Assembly (NCBI GenBank): GCA_947685225.1
Contig: CANTUV010000015.1
Location: 7,378,001-7,442,000, forward strand
Reading direction: 5' to 3'
Source: Garcia nutans
Lineage: Eukaryota > Streptophyta > Magnoliopsida > Malpighiales > Euphorbiaceae
DNA length: 64,000 nt
Shown one piece after another: positions 51,268-62,569 of the stretch. A program made the position numbers and the translations under genes. The notes below the pieces were generated by a model. The model saw only the letters and a program-made list of their open reading frames with translations. It had not been told where the DNA came from and made no database searches. Numbering within the stretch: position 1 is the first letter of the stretch; the number at the start of each line of letters is the position of its first letter.

Positions 51268-52945
51268 TGATAAGTACACAATTAATGATATTTTATTCCC
51301 ATTTCTTAATATGATTATTATCCAATTGAGTTTAATATGTTTGTTCAAAGTGCATTTTAAGGTTAATTTCAGGAATTCTCGATAATTGGAGGCATTTGGT
51401 CATTTCGAAGCAATTACGGATGAAAGTAGAAGAAAAGAGCAAAAATCTTTCAATGGACACGCCCATGAACACGGGCGTGTCAATAGACGTGCCCTTGTTA
51501 CTGCATTCAGTGGCTATGACACGTCCAGTGGCATGGGCGTGTCACCAAACGTGCCATATGTTCAGAGTCACAATAGCTATGACACGCCCAGGACCACGGG
51601 CGTGTCCGTGGACGTGCCTTTCATCTAGACTCACAGTAGCTGTCACATGCCTGGTACCACGGGTGTGCCAAGGAACGTGCCTTTTATTCAGACTTACAGT
51701 AGCTGTGACACGCCTAGTAACACGGGCGTGTCAGTGGGCGTGCCCTTTGTTCAGAATCACAGTACCTATGACACGCCCAGTGACATGGGCGTGTCAGTGG
51801 TTGTGTCACCTGTCGAAAAGTGAAATTCTTTGCACTGATTGGGGAATAAGTGGGGGACAACAGCTGGCCTTTGTCAAAAAGAAAGAACAAGAAAAAGAGA
51901 GCTTGCCTAAATCAGGGAAAAGGGTGATGAACCAAGGGAAAGTGGTAGACAATGGATGGGTTTAGTGAGCTGGAGGTATGGGCTGAAGATTTGGAGGGAA
52001 ATAAAAAGAGAAGAGGGGGAGAAGAACAGCAGTTTTTGCTAGAGCATTTCTGGAAACAGAGAAGAAAGAAGAGGAGGAGGAGCCATCTGCTGGAGCAAGG
52101 AGAAGGGTCTTGAGTTGAGTTTGAAGAAAGATCCACATCATACACAAGTCCTAAACCAAGAATCAAGAGCTCAAGTGAAGAAATACAGATTCACTGCCAT
52201 GAATTGTTTGGTTTCTCTTACTCATTTATCTTGTTCTGTTTTTCTAGCTTTGAATATGAACTAAATCTTTCTCTATCTAGATGTTGATGAACCCTAGTAT
52301 GAATTGAACAATTATATTCAGTTGAATCAATTAATTGAGTTGTTTTATTCTTATGATACTTAATGTTATTTCCAATTGATGATAGCATGCTTATTGATTG
52401 GTTGTTATTTTCATATTATTGTCTTGAGAAAGCTTGATGTGAATTGAATACTCATAAGAGTTGAGGATTGATTGGGGTGCTAGAGATAGACCTACAAGAT
52501 CCTTTGGTTTATAGTTCCTTGTTATTAATGCAAGATCTATTTAATTGTGTTTGAGAAGAGATTCCAACACTCTACTTAGTGATTAGGGATTAATCCACTC
52601 GAGAGAGGCTTTAATCTAATTTAGAGGAATGCCAATTCAATTCGATTAAATGGTTTAGCTGAATGGATTGTTCATAAATATTATTGAGGCTAGGGGGATT
52701 CAATATCTGGATAGTTCTATCAATATCATTATAAACTCTTTTGTACACAGCATTTTATTTTCAGTCATTAATTAGTTGTTTCTAGTTACAACACATCACA
52801 CAATTATTGATTTGCTAAACAACGATTAAGATTTGCACTAGTACTTGGCCTTTTCCCCAGTGGAACGATAATTCACTCACTACTATATTACTTGGGCGAC
52901 CCGTGCACTTGCGGTAATTGCATATAGCACTAACGGCACGCATCA
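51268..52945 (+). repeat. Athila 5' LTR
   Basis: 1678 bp, TGATAAGTACACAATTAATG to CGGCACGCATCA. At 51455-51830 it holds about six 63-bp repeats containing imperfect palindromes (GACACGCCC...GGGCGTGTC). Because 63 is a multiple of three, these create long artefactual open frames. Relative to the 3' LTR it lacks 8 bp near 52292. Confidence 0.95.
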
Positions 52946-52951
52946 AGTTTT

Positions 52952-52969
52952 TGGCGCCGCTGCCGGGGA
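52952..52969 (+). other. Primer-binding site, tRNA-Asp type
   Basis: TGGCGCCGCTGCCGGGGA matches the 3' end of plant tRNA-Asp (reverse complement TGGCGCCGTTGCCGGGGA) except for one base. It starts 6 bp after the LTR. This tRNA-Asp usage is typical of Athila elements. Confidence 0.9.
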
Positions 52970-53083
52970 CAACGGTTTCAATATTAGTAATATAATTAAG
53001 ATTGTTGATTTAGTTTTCTTTTTAATCATTTTTAATTTTACTTCTTGCTGGTTTACTATCATTGTAGGTATTTCTTATTGTTT

Positions 53084-54655
53084 ATGACCAGATCTAGCTC
53101 ATCCTAACTACTGGAGTTAGACCCAGAACTAGAGAGAACGTTGAGAAGAAAGCAAAAGGAAGAAGAGGAGATAGATCTAGAAGAAGTAAGTTCAAGAGTA
53201 AATCTGGAAATTGAACAAGAAGAAGTATTCGAACTGATGGAAGGAGCTGGACGAAGAACAATGCAGGAGTTTGCTAAGCCTAATTTGAATGGGGCTGAAT
53301 CTAGTATCCAGAGGCCGACAGTTGCTGCAAACAACTTCGAAATAAAGGCGAATGTAATTCAAATGGTGCAACAGACTTGTCAATTCGATGGGTTTCCTGA
53401 TGAAGATCCTAATGCACATCTTGAGAATTTTCTGGAGATTTGTGACACATTCAAGATAAATAATGTCTCAGAAGATGCAATTAGGCTGAGGTTGTTTCCA
53501 TTTTCTCTTAGAGACAGACCAAAGAAGTGGCTGAAATCCTTTCCTCTAGGAACTTTTACCACCTGGGCCCAATTGGCAGAGAAGTTCTTAGAGAAATATT
53601 TCCCACCATCAAAAACTGCCAAGTTGAGAAATGACATATCATCCTTTTTACAACAAGATGGTGAGACTCTTTATGATGCCTGGGAGAGATTCAAAGATTT
53701 GATGAGAAGGTGTCCTCATCATGGGCTTCCACTATGGCTTCAAATTCAAACATTTTACAATGGGTTGAATTATATAAGTAAACAATCTATTAATGCAGCA
53801 GCTGGTGGTACCATAAACAACAAGACACCTGAACAAGCAAGGGACTTAATTGAAGATATGGCCATCACCAATTATCAATGGCAAGCCCCAAGAGAGCAAG
53901 GAAAGCTGAAGGCCATGGGATCTCACCAATTAGATCCGGTGGTGGCATTGACAGCCCAATTAGAAGCATTGAATAAGAAATTTGATTCTTTGGCTTCTTC
54001 TTCTGGGAAAGTTATGCAGGTAATGTCTTGTGAATGGTGTGGAGGTGGACATCAAAGTCAAGATTGCCAAAGTGGCAACATGTTTGCCAAGCAAGAATAG
54101 GTAGATTATGTTGGGAATATGCCAAGGCAACAACAGAATAATCCATACAGCAACACATACAATCCGGGGTGGAGAAATCATCCAAATTTCTCATGGAACA
54201 ATCAAAATAATCCAAGACCTCCCCCTGGATTTCAGCAACCCCAACATCAACAAGCTGCCCCTCCAAGAAAGAGTAGTTTGGAGGACATGATGGAGAAATT
54301 TATAGCAGCTTCTGAAACAAGGTTTCAATCAACTGAAACCACCCTTAGAAATCAACAAGCCTCCATTCACAATTTGGAAAATCAGGTGGGGCAAATTGCC
54401 AAATTGCTCAGTGAGAGACCACAAGGAAGTTTACCTAGCAACACTGAGGCAAATCCTAAAAAGCAACTTAAGGCAATTACATTAAGGAGTGGAAAAGAGA
54501 TCAAGGGTGATGTGGAAAAGAAGAGGGTTGAAGTACAAGAAAAAGAAAAAGAAGATGATCCTCCTGTCACTTCGGGAGAGGAAGCTGCACTTGAAAGTGA
54601 GAGAGAGAAGCAGCCACAAAGCAAGCAGCCCCAATTTGAAGGAATACCGACCTAG
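53084..54655 (+). pseudogene. Athila gag (broken)
   Basis: The start is the ATG at 53084 (MTRSSSS), followed by an in-frame TAA at 53105. A long intact section runs 53141-54097: a capsid-type gag domain with CQFDGFPDEDPNAHLENFLE, RLFPFSLRDRPKKWL and FLEKYFPPSKTAKLRNDI, then an incomplete zinc knuckle (CEWCGGGHQSQDC). A TAG at 54098-54100 precedes VDYVGNMPRQQQNN, where related elements read through with Gln. The C-terminal part (54119-54655) is Gln/Pro/Asn-rich, then has a short coiled-coil-like segment (SETRFQSTETTLRNQQASIHN) and the LKAITLRSGKE motif before protease. The frame changes by one base near 54640. Confidence 0.92.
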
Positions 54656-55409
54656 AGTAGCTTATCCGGCAAGGTTGAACAAGGACAAGATTGATGCTCA
54701 GTTCGGTAAATTCCTTGAACTTTTTAAAAAATTACATATTAACATTCCATTTGCTGAAGCTTTGTCACAAATGCCTAAGTATGCTAAATTTTTGAAAGAT
54801 ATCCTTTCTAAAAAAAGGAAACTTGAGGAAGTATCTGTAGTGCATTTGTCTGAAAAGAGTTCAGCAATTTTGCAAAGAAGATTACCCAAGAAGTTAAAAG
54901 ATCCAGGTAGTTTTACCATTCCATGTTTTATAGGTAATCTAGAGGTCAAAAGTGCATTAGCTGATTTGGGAGCTAGCATAAGTGTTATGCCCTATAAAAT
55001 GTTTAAATTGCTAGGCATGGGTAAACCTAAACCAACACTCATGACCATCCAACTTGCCGATAAATCGGTAGTCCACCCTCGTGGCATAATAGAAGATGTG
55101 TTGGTAAAAGTCGGGGATTTCATTTTCCCCAATGATTTTGTTGTCATTGATATTGATGAGGATGCGGATGTTTCGCTTATTCTTGGTAGGCCATTTTTAA
55201 ATACAGCCCGTGCCCTTATCGATGTTCATAATGGCACATTAACTTTGAGAGCAGGTGATGAGAAAGTTATTTTTAGAATACATGATGCCATGAAACATTC
55301 ACTTTCACTTGATGAGGCGGAATCATGCAATGATGTTATCAAGCATGAGACCGTAAATTGTGTCACTAACATTTTTTCCAAGGATCCCCTTGAGTTGTGT
55401 ATATTGTAG
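54640..55409 (+). pseudogene. Athila retropepsin-like protease region
   Basis: Continues gag in a shifted frame: RPRVAYPARLNKDKIDAQFG, KKLHINIPFAEALSQMPKYA, then the protease proper. The active-site loop reads ALADLGASISVMPY (54955-54995), with DLG in place of DSG/DTG as is usual in Athila. DADVSLILGRPFLNTARALIDV follows (55165-55215). After a TAG at 55407-55409 the frame goes on (ENIEDQEAMEQLAFLEAS) to LELKPLLD and a second TAG near 55572. RT should begin a few residues later but is missing. The polyprotein boundary is inferred. Confidence 0.9.
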
Positions 55410-55573
55410 GAAAATATTGAGGATCAAGAAGCAATGGAGCAGCTTGCTTTTCTTGAAGCAAGCAATTCGTTCAAATGCAGGGCATATGAGATTGTTGAGA
55501 TGCCAAAGGAAGAAAAGCCAAAACCATCGGTGATTGATCCACCCAACTTGGAACTGAAACCTCTTCTGGATTA

Positions 55574-56779
55574 GGGACATTTGCCCAAACGTCCAACTAA
55601 TATGACGTTAAAGAAGTGCTGGGTGGGAGGCAACCCACCGTTTTTATGTTTTTGGTTTGTGTTAGTTTTATCTTTCTTTTATTGAATGGTTGTTTGTTGT
55701 TTTGCCTAATCTGAAGTTGCAGAGGGAATTTGATTTTTGGAGAATAAAATGAGCACACGCCCATGGACATGCCCGTGTCAGTGGGCGTGTCATTATGTTT
55801 TTCAGGCAGTAGCTATAACACGTCCATGAACACGCCCGTGTCCAAGAGCGTGTCATGTGAACTGGCTTTTATATCGTGGGGCACGCCCAGGAACATGGGC
55901 GTGTCGCTGGGCGTGCCGACGTTTTTATATATAGCGACCACTCTCATTTTCACGGAAATTTGAAAATTTTCTCTCATTCTCTCTCGTTTTCTCTCAAATT
56001 TTCTGCATTTTCACCGGTTCATTCACACACCCATTCGATTTTGGAACAATTTTCACTCTCGGCTTGCATAGTTTGCGTGTGATTTCTCATTTTTCCATTG
56101 CAACTACTCATTTCACCCGGATTTGCAATTTTCAGGTACGGGATCTCAACTTTTATGATTTTTGTTTGTTTTCTTTCGTTTTTCTTTTTTTTTTCATATA
56201 CATTCCCTGTATTTGCTTGTGTTTACCATGAAATTCGCAATTTCATGAATTGTTTGCTTTATTCTGTTGTGTTTTTAATTTTTCAAATTTTTGTGACATT
56301 TGATTAATTATAATGTTCGTCAATTTGAATTCCGTTTGATTCGGAATATGTTTAAATTTTAGAATTGTTTGGAATAATATGTTGATTAATCAAATAATTA
56401 TTTTGAATAATATGTTGTTTTGATTTTAGAATTGTTTTGAATTGTTGATTAATCAAATAATATGTTGTTTTAATTTTAGAATTATTTTGAATAATATGTT
56501 GCGTTATTCCGTTGTGTTATTATTGTTTTGATTAAATAATTATTTTGATTCTAGTTACTTGTGATTTATGGATAATATGTTGTTATTGTGGTGATTGGTT
56601 TTATTGTGTGTTTATCGCTCGGGTTGGTTTATTGCTTCCGATTAATTGAGGTGTGTTATTCTAAGTGGATTACGTTGTTTTGCGTTATCATTATATTGTC
56701 TACATTTCGGTTAAACTTGTATTGTGCTATGCTTTCGTTATTGACGAACCGTTTGATTTATTTTGCAGGTTAATCGAAA
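55574..56779 (+). promoter_or_regulatory. Internal promoter and 5' intron before the Athila ORF1-like gene
   Basis: Contains the Athila 3' landmark TGGGAGGCAACCCACCG (55624-55640) and three short palindromic repeats like those in the LTR (55757-55920). A TATATATA box lies at 55926-55933, followed by a CT-rich leader (55945-56090). A GT donor at 56136 (TTTTCAG|GTACGG) and acceptor TTTTGCAG at 56761-56768 bound a ~630-bp intron that ends 11 bp before the ORF start at 56780. Promoter and intron are inferred from sequence features only. Confidence 0.6.
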
Positions 56780-58228
56780 ATGGGCCCTCGCAAGCAATCA
56801 TCTTCTCAGCTTCCAGCCAAACGGGCCCGAGGGGAGGGAAGTTCCAACCAACCTGCTACCCGCCCAACTTCTAAATTCATGGCTGGACACAAGTGCCTCA
56901 AATTCTCAAACGCCGAGGAACGACGACGCTTCGAGCTGTTCGGTAACAAAGAATGGTCCGCACCTCGGTTCTTAGATTGGGAGGCTATGGAACTAGTTAA
57001 TATTGCAGCAGAGGTGAAGGAATTGATTGATCAACCGGGATGGGGTCAGCTCTTCTCTATCAACGAGCCCTCATACCGAGAGCTTACACTGGAGTTTTAC
57101 TGCACCTTCCAATACCAGAGGACCAAAGTCTCCATCACTGAGCCGACAATTAAATTTCGACTGGGCGGGCAGAGGTTCAACATGAGCATCAATGACCTTG
57201 GGATACATCTCGGGTTATATACAGAAGAGGATGTCCAGACCATTGATTATCTCAACGCCGAGGTGGATTTTGCTGAGTATGAGGTTGTTCCTCCTCGGAT
57301 CTGGCAGAGCTTTGCACCCAATGCCGATAAATATCAGCCCAAGGTCTCCAAGGCTTCCAACTTTGATTCTTTTCCCTGCCGCGTGGTGCATAATTTATTG
57401 GTTCACACTCTTACAGCATGACTGAGCAGTACAGGGGTGGTGACCTTGAGGGATCTATTTTTTCTGCACTGCATGACACAGAAGATTCAGTGCAATGTAG
57501 CCCACGCCATCACCCATTTCTTCTATGAGCAGTCTAGGAAGGGAGCTTCCGGTACTCTACATGGTGGCATGTATGTCACGAGACTTGCTCAGCGACTGGG
57601 TTTGTTAGATGGTTAACTCCCTATGACGGTGGATGGTATGCCCAAGCTGTTGGGTATGGACACACTGAAGAGATTGAACAGGTAGAAGGTAGCTGGGCTG
57701 CGGGCCGCTCCTATGGATACAGATATACCAGAGGCAGCCCCCTCTGCTCCTACCTCCGATATACCACCACCTCCACCGTCAGATTATCCTGGTACATCCA
57801 CTGCTGTTGGACCCTCTGCTGCTGCTGCAACTTCATCTTCTGCTGGGCCTTCTTTTGTCCAGCCTCCTGCATTCCGGGATTAGCGCCAGTCAATTAATGA
57901 GGAGTGGGATGATGACAGGAAACCCACAGAGTTTGAGCATCAGATGTGTCGGATTGAAGGTAAGATAGGCAATATCGAGCTAAACCAGAATATGATCTTA
58001 ATCCAGCAGGAAGAGTTCCAAGCCTAGCTGGATCACGAGATCTTGAGGCGGCAGTGGCTGGAGCAATCCATGTTGGAATTCTGGCGGTATCAGGGGTTTC
58101 GCCCTTCACAGCCACCACTTCCACCCTATCAGCCACCTGCCCGTGCACCGACACCGATACCTGCACCTGCACTGAAACCTGCTCCACAGATTGATGTCTC
58201 CGATGATGATGAGACCAGCAGTGACTAG
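56780..58228 (+). pseudogene. Athila ORF1-like (env-position) protein gene, broken by in-frame stops
   Basis: One frame runs the whole length with five stops: TGA 57419, TAA near 57614, and TAG near 57682, 57882 and 58025. The N-terminus is basic (MGPRKQSSSQLPAKRARGEG), resembling a nuclear-localisation stretch. A globular domain follows (FSNAEERRRFELFGNKEWSA, RELTLEFYCTFQYQ, FRLGGQRFNMSINDLGIHLG), a form common in the Athila ORF1 family. After the first stop the frame keeps LRDLFFLHCMTQKIQCNVAH and GGMYVTRLAQRLGLL, then Pro/Ser/Ala-rich linkers, a coiled-coil-like piece and an acidic end (DVSDDDETSSD). Function in the family is unknown. Three stops are in CAG positions, compatible with C-to-T decay. 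Confidence 0.85.
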
Positions 58229-59282
58229 CCACATTTTAATTTTATTTTGATGTCGTCTTTTATTTCTTTACTTATTTAATACGCTTTTTAGTTTTTTTCT
58301 TCTTTTTTATTGCTTTTGGATTATTACTATTATTATTTTCTTTAAGCATTGTTTCCTTTCTTTATTTATATATTAACCTTGTTTTGAGTGCATTGTAGAA
58401 TATTGTTTTGATGCAAAACCTCCTTCACCGCACTCTTGGCACCGTACTCATTTTCATCCACTCATGGACATAAAAAGGGCAGTTATTCTCTCTCTCTTCA
58501 TTGTTTCGTGTTTTGCGCACACATTGAGGATAATGTGCATCTTAAGTAAGGGGGAGAGGTATACTTTCTTGAATAAATTTTTACTACTTCATTCTTTTTA
58601 TTTGATTCATTTGTCTCAATCAATGCCTGCCTGCTAAGTAAGCTAAATTGTTATGATAAGTATGATTTGATGTGATTTCCCTTTACATGTTAAACTAATT
58701 TGAAATTTCCTAAATGACAATTTCTTGTTGAGGTTAACTTAGTGATTTCAATCTATTATTAAGGATCGATTGTAATGGCTATAGTTAAGTTGTGGATTGA
58801 TAGAAATTGGAACATTACTAGAGTTTAAAAACTTAGTTACATTTTTGAGCATAATATAATTCCGTAGATTCTTGAGTCGGACTTAGTACGACCCTTAAGT
58901 TTATAACCCTTGAATAAAAAAATAACAAAAACAAAAAAAAAATTCTAATTAAAGGAGCTTTGAAAATTTTTCCCTGTTCCGCTGATTTTGACTACAAATG
59001 AGTTGGAATCATGAATAGTGCTAGTAGCCATTTGAACGGTGATTCTAGATGAGTAACCGGGGGTCGGCATCACAAATGTTTACCTTCGCGTCAAAAGGCT
59101 AGTATCAGTTCAAACAAGTTGGGCTCCTTAAAATATATATTAAAAAAGAAAAATAATAATAATAATAATAATAATAATTTAAGGGTTAGAGTACTTAAGA
59201 GAAAATTCACGTTTTTCGTACTTTGTTCATGGCATTTGGATTTGCTGGAATTTTATGCTCAATTTTTTAACTCTGGATTTTT
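58229..59282 (+). other. Athila 3' untranslated region
   Basis: Non-coding sequence between the ORF1-like gene and the repeated 3' segment. It includes an (AAT)n run near 59153-59178 and AT-rich spacer. No gene is supported. Confidence 0.7.
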
Positions 59283-61367
59283 AGGTTTTAGGTATGTGAA
59301 ATTTTTATTTTGAAACTTCTTGATTCAGCTGTTATGATTGTGAATTATTTTGGTTGAGAAAGTGAGGTTATCCGATTCGAGCATTGTCAAAACTTTATTT
59401 TTCTTTTTGAATATAGAGGGATTCTGTCATTTCTGCTTATTGCAGTGATTTAGTTTGCTTGAGGACAAGCAAAAACTCAAGTGTGGGGGAATTTGATAAG
59501 TACACAATTAATGATATTTTATTCCCATTTCTTAATATGATTATTATCCAATTGAGTTTAATATGTTTGTTCAAAGTGCATTTTAAGGTTAATTTCAGGA
59601 ATTCTCGATAATTGGAGGCATTTGGTCATTTCGGAGCAATTACGGATGAAAGTAGAAGAAAAGAGCAAAAATCTTTCAATGGACACGCCTATGAACACGG
59701 GCGTGTCAATAGACGTGCCCTTGTTACTGCATTTAGTGGCTATGACACGTCCAGTGGCATGGGCGTGTCACCAAACGTGCCATATGTTCAGAGTCACAAT
59801 AGCTATGACACGCCCAGGACCATGGGCGTGTCCGTGGACGTGCCTTTCATCTAGACTCACAGTAGCTGTCACACGCCCGGTACCACGGGCGTGCCAAGGA
59901 ACATGCCTTTTATTCAGACTTACAGTAGCTATGACACGCCCAGTAACACGGGTGTGTCAGTGGGCATGCCCTTTGTGAGGTTTTAGGTATGTGAAATTTT
60001 TATTTTGAAACTTCTTGATTCAGCTGTTATGATTGTGAATTATTTTGGTTGAGAAAGTGAGGTTATCCGATTCGAGCATTGTCAAAACTTTATTTTTCTT
60101 TTTGAAAATAGAGGGATTCCGTCATTTCTGCTTATTGCAGTGATTTAGTTTGCTTGAGGACAAGCAAAAACTCAAGTGTGGGGGAATCTGATAAGTACAC
60201 AATTAATGATATTTTATTCCCATTTCTTAATATGATTATTATCCAATTGAGTTTAATATGTTTGTTCAAAGTACATTTTAAGGTTAATTTCAGGAATTCT
60301 CGATAATTGTAGGCATTTGGTCATTTCGGAGCAATTACGGATGAAAGTAGAAGAAAAGAGCAAAAATCTTTCAATGGACACGCCCATGAACACGGGCGTG
60401 TCAATAGACGTGCCCTTGTTACTGCATTCAGTGGCTATGACACGTCAAGTGGCATGGGCTTATCACCAAACGTGCCATATATTCAGAGTCACAGTAGCTA
60501 TGACACGCCCAGGACCACGGGCGTGTCCGTGGACGTGCCTTTCATCCAGACTCACAGTAGCTGTCACACGCCCGGTACCACGGGCGTGCCAAGGAACGTG
60601 CCTTTTATTCAGACTTACAGTAGCTGTGACACGCCCAGTAACACGGGCGTGTCAGTGGGCGTGCCCTTTGTGAGGTTTTAGGTATGTGAAATTTTTATTT
60701 TGAAACTTCTTGATTCAGCTGTTATGATTGTGAATTATTTTGGTTGAGAAAGTGAGGTTATCCGATTCGAGCATTGTCAAAACTTTATTTTTCTTTTTGA
60801 ATATAGAGGGATTCCATCATTTCTGCTTATTGCAGTGATTTAGTTTACTTGAGGACAAGCAAAAACTCAAGTGTGGGAGAATTTGATAAGTACACAATTA
60901 ATGATATTTTATTCCCATTTCTTAATATGATTATTATCCAATTGAGTTTAATATGTTTGTTCAAAGTGCATTTTAAGGTTAATTTCAGGAATTCTCGATA
61001 ATTGGAGGCATTTGGTCATTTCGGAGCAATTACGGATGAAAGTAGAAGAAAAGAGCAAAAATCTTTCAATGGACACGCCCATGAACACGGGCGTGTCAAT
61101 AGACGTGCCCTTGTTACTGCATTCAGTGGCTATGACACGTCCAGTGGCATGGGCATGTCACCAAACATGCCATATGTTCAGAGTCACAGTAGCTATGACA
61201 CGCCCAGGACCACGGGCGTGTCCGTGGACGTGCCTTTCATCCAGACTCACAGTAGCTGTCACACGCCCGGTACCACGGGCATGCCAAGGAACGTGCCTTT
61301 TATTCAGACTTACAGTAGCTGTGACATGCCCAGTAACACGGGCGTGTTAGTGGGCATGCCCTTTGTT
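59283..61367 (+). repeat. 695-bp tandem triplication at the Athila 3' end
   Basis: Three direct copies at 59283-59977, 59978-60672 and 60673-61367. Each holds ~210 bp of the 3' untranslated region, the purine tract (GTGTGGGGGAATTT in the first two; GTGTGGGAGAATTT in the third) and the first ~485 bp of the LTR. The breakpoint joins CCCTTTGT of the LTR to GAGGTTTTAGGTATG of the 3' region. Only the third copy continues into a complete LTR. The copies differ at few sites. Confidence 0.93.
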
Positions 61368-62569
61368 CAGAATCACAGTACCTATGATACGCCCAGTGAC
61401 ATGGGCGTGTCAGTGGTTGTGTCACCTGTCGAAAAGTGAAATTCTTTGCACTGATTGGGGAATAAGTGGGGGACAACAGCTGGCCTTTGTCAAAAAGAAA
61501 GAACAAGAAAAAGAGAGCTTGCCTAAATCAGGGAAAAGGGTGATGAACCAAGGGAAAGTGGTAGACAATGGATGGGTTTAGTGAGCTGGAGGTATGGGCT
61601 GAAGATTTGGAGGGAAATAAAAAGAGAAGAGGGGGAGAAGAACATCAGTTTTTGCTAGAGCATTTCTGGAAACAGAGAAGAAAGAAGAGGAGGAGGAGCC
61701 ATCTGCTGGAGCAAGGAGAAAGGTCTTGAGTTGAGTTTGAAGAAAGATCCACATCATACACAAGCCTTAAACCAAGAATCAAGAGCTCAAGTGAAGAAAT
61801 ACAGATTCACTGCCATGAATTATTTGGTTTCTCTTACTCATTTATCTTGTTCTGTTTTTCTAGCTTTGAATATGAACTAAATCTTTCTCTATCTAGATGT
61901 TGATGAACCCTAGCCAATTTGTATGAATTGAACAATTATATTCAGTTGAATCAATTAATTGAGTTGTTTTATTCTTATGATACTTAATGTTATTTCCAAT
62001 TGATGATAGCATGCTTATTGATTGGTTGTTATTTTCATATTATTGTCTTGAGAAAGCTTGATGTGAATTGAATACTCATAAGAGTTGAGGATTGATTGGG
62101 GTGCTAGAGATAGACCTATAAGATCCTTTGGTTTATAGTTCCTTGTTATTAATGCAAGATCTATTTAATTGTGTTTGAGAAGAGATTCCAGCACTCTACT
62201 TAGTGATTAGGGATTAATCCACTCGAGAGAGGCTTTAATCTAATTTAGAGGAATGCCAATTCAATTCGATTAAATGGTTTAGCTGAATGGATTGTTCATA
62301 AATATTATTGAGGCTAGGGGGATTCAATATCTAGATAGTTCTATCAATATCATTATAAACTCTTTTGTACACAACATTTTATTTTCAGTCATTAATTAGT
62401 TGTTTCTAGTTACAACACATCACACAATTATTGATTTGCTAAACAACGATTAAGATTTGCACTAGTACTTGGCCTTGTCCCCAGTGGAACGATAACTCAC
62501 TCACTACTATATTACTTGGGCGATCCGTGCACTTGCGGTAATTGCATATAGCACTAACGGCACGCATCA
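60884..62569 (+). repeat. Athila 3' LTR (complete copy)
   Basis: 1686 bp with the same ends as the 5' LTR. It carries the same 63-bp GACACGCCC/GGGCGTGTC repeat block (61060-61440) and is followed directly by the target duplication GCACC. Confidence 0.95.

Larger units (their letters stand above)
51268..62569 (+). mobile_element. Athila-type Ty3/gypsy element lacking RT, RNase H and integrase
   Basis: An 11,302-bp plus-strand element with TG...CA ends and a perfect 5-bp target duplication GCACC (51263-51267, 62570-62574). Parts are: 5' LTR 51268-52945; tRNA-Asp-type primer site 52952-52969; gag-protease 53084-55409; non-coding region and Athila ORF1-like pseudogene 55574-58228; polypurine tracts ending 59493, 60188 and 60883; 3' LTR 60884-62569 preceded by two partial LTR copies. 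The coding sequence jumps from just after the protease (LELKPLLD near 55572) into Athila 3' sequence (GGGTGGGAGGCAACCCACCG). RT, RNase H and integrase are therefore absent and it would need an autonomous partner. The LTRs are nearly identical apart from an 8-bp indel and scattered substitutions. Confidence 0.95.

Noticed and set aside
51396..51965. Long open frames in the Athila LTR (and copies at 59622, 60317, 61012)
   Set aside because: They come from the 63-bp repeat, whose period is a multiple of three, and lie within LTR sequence.
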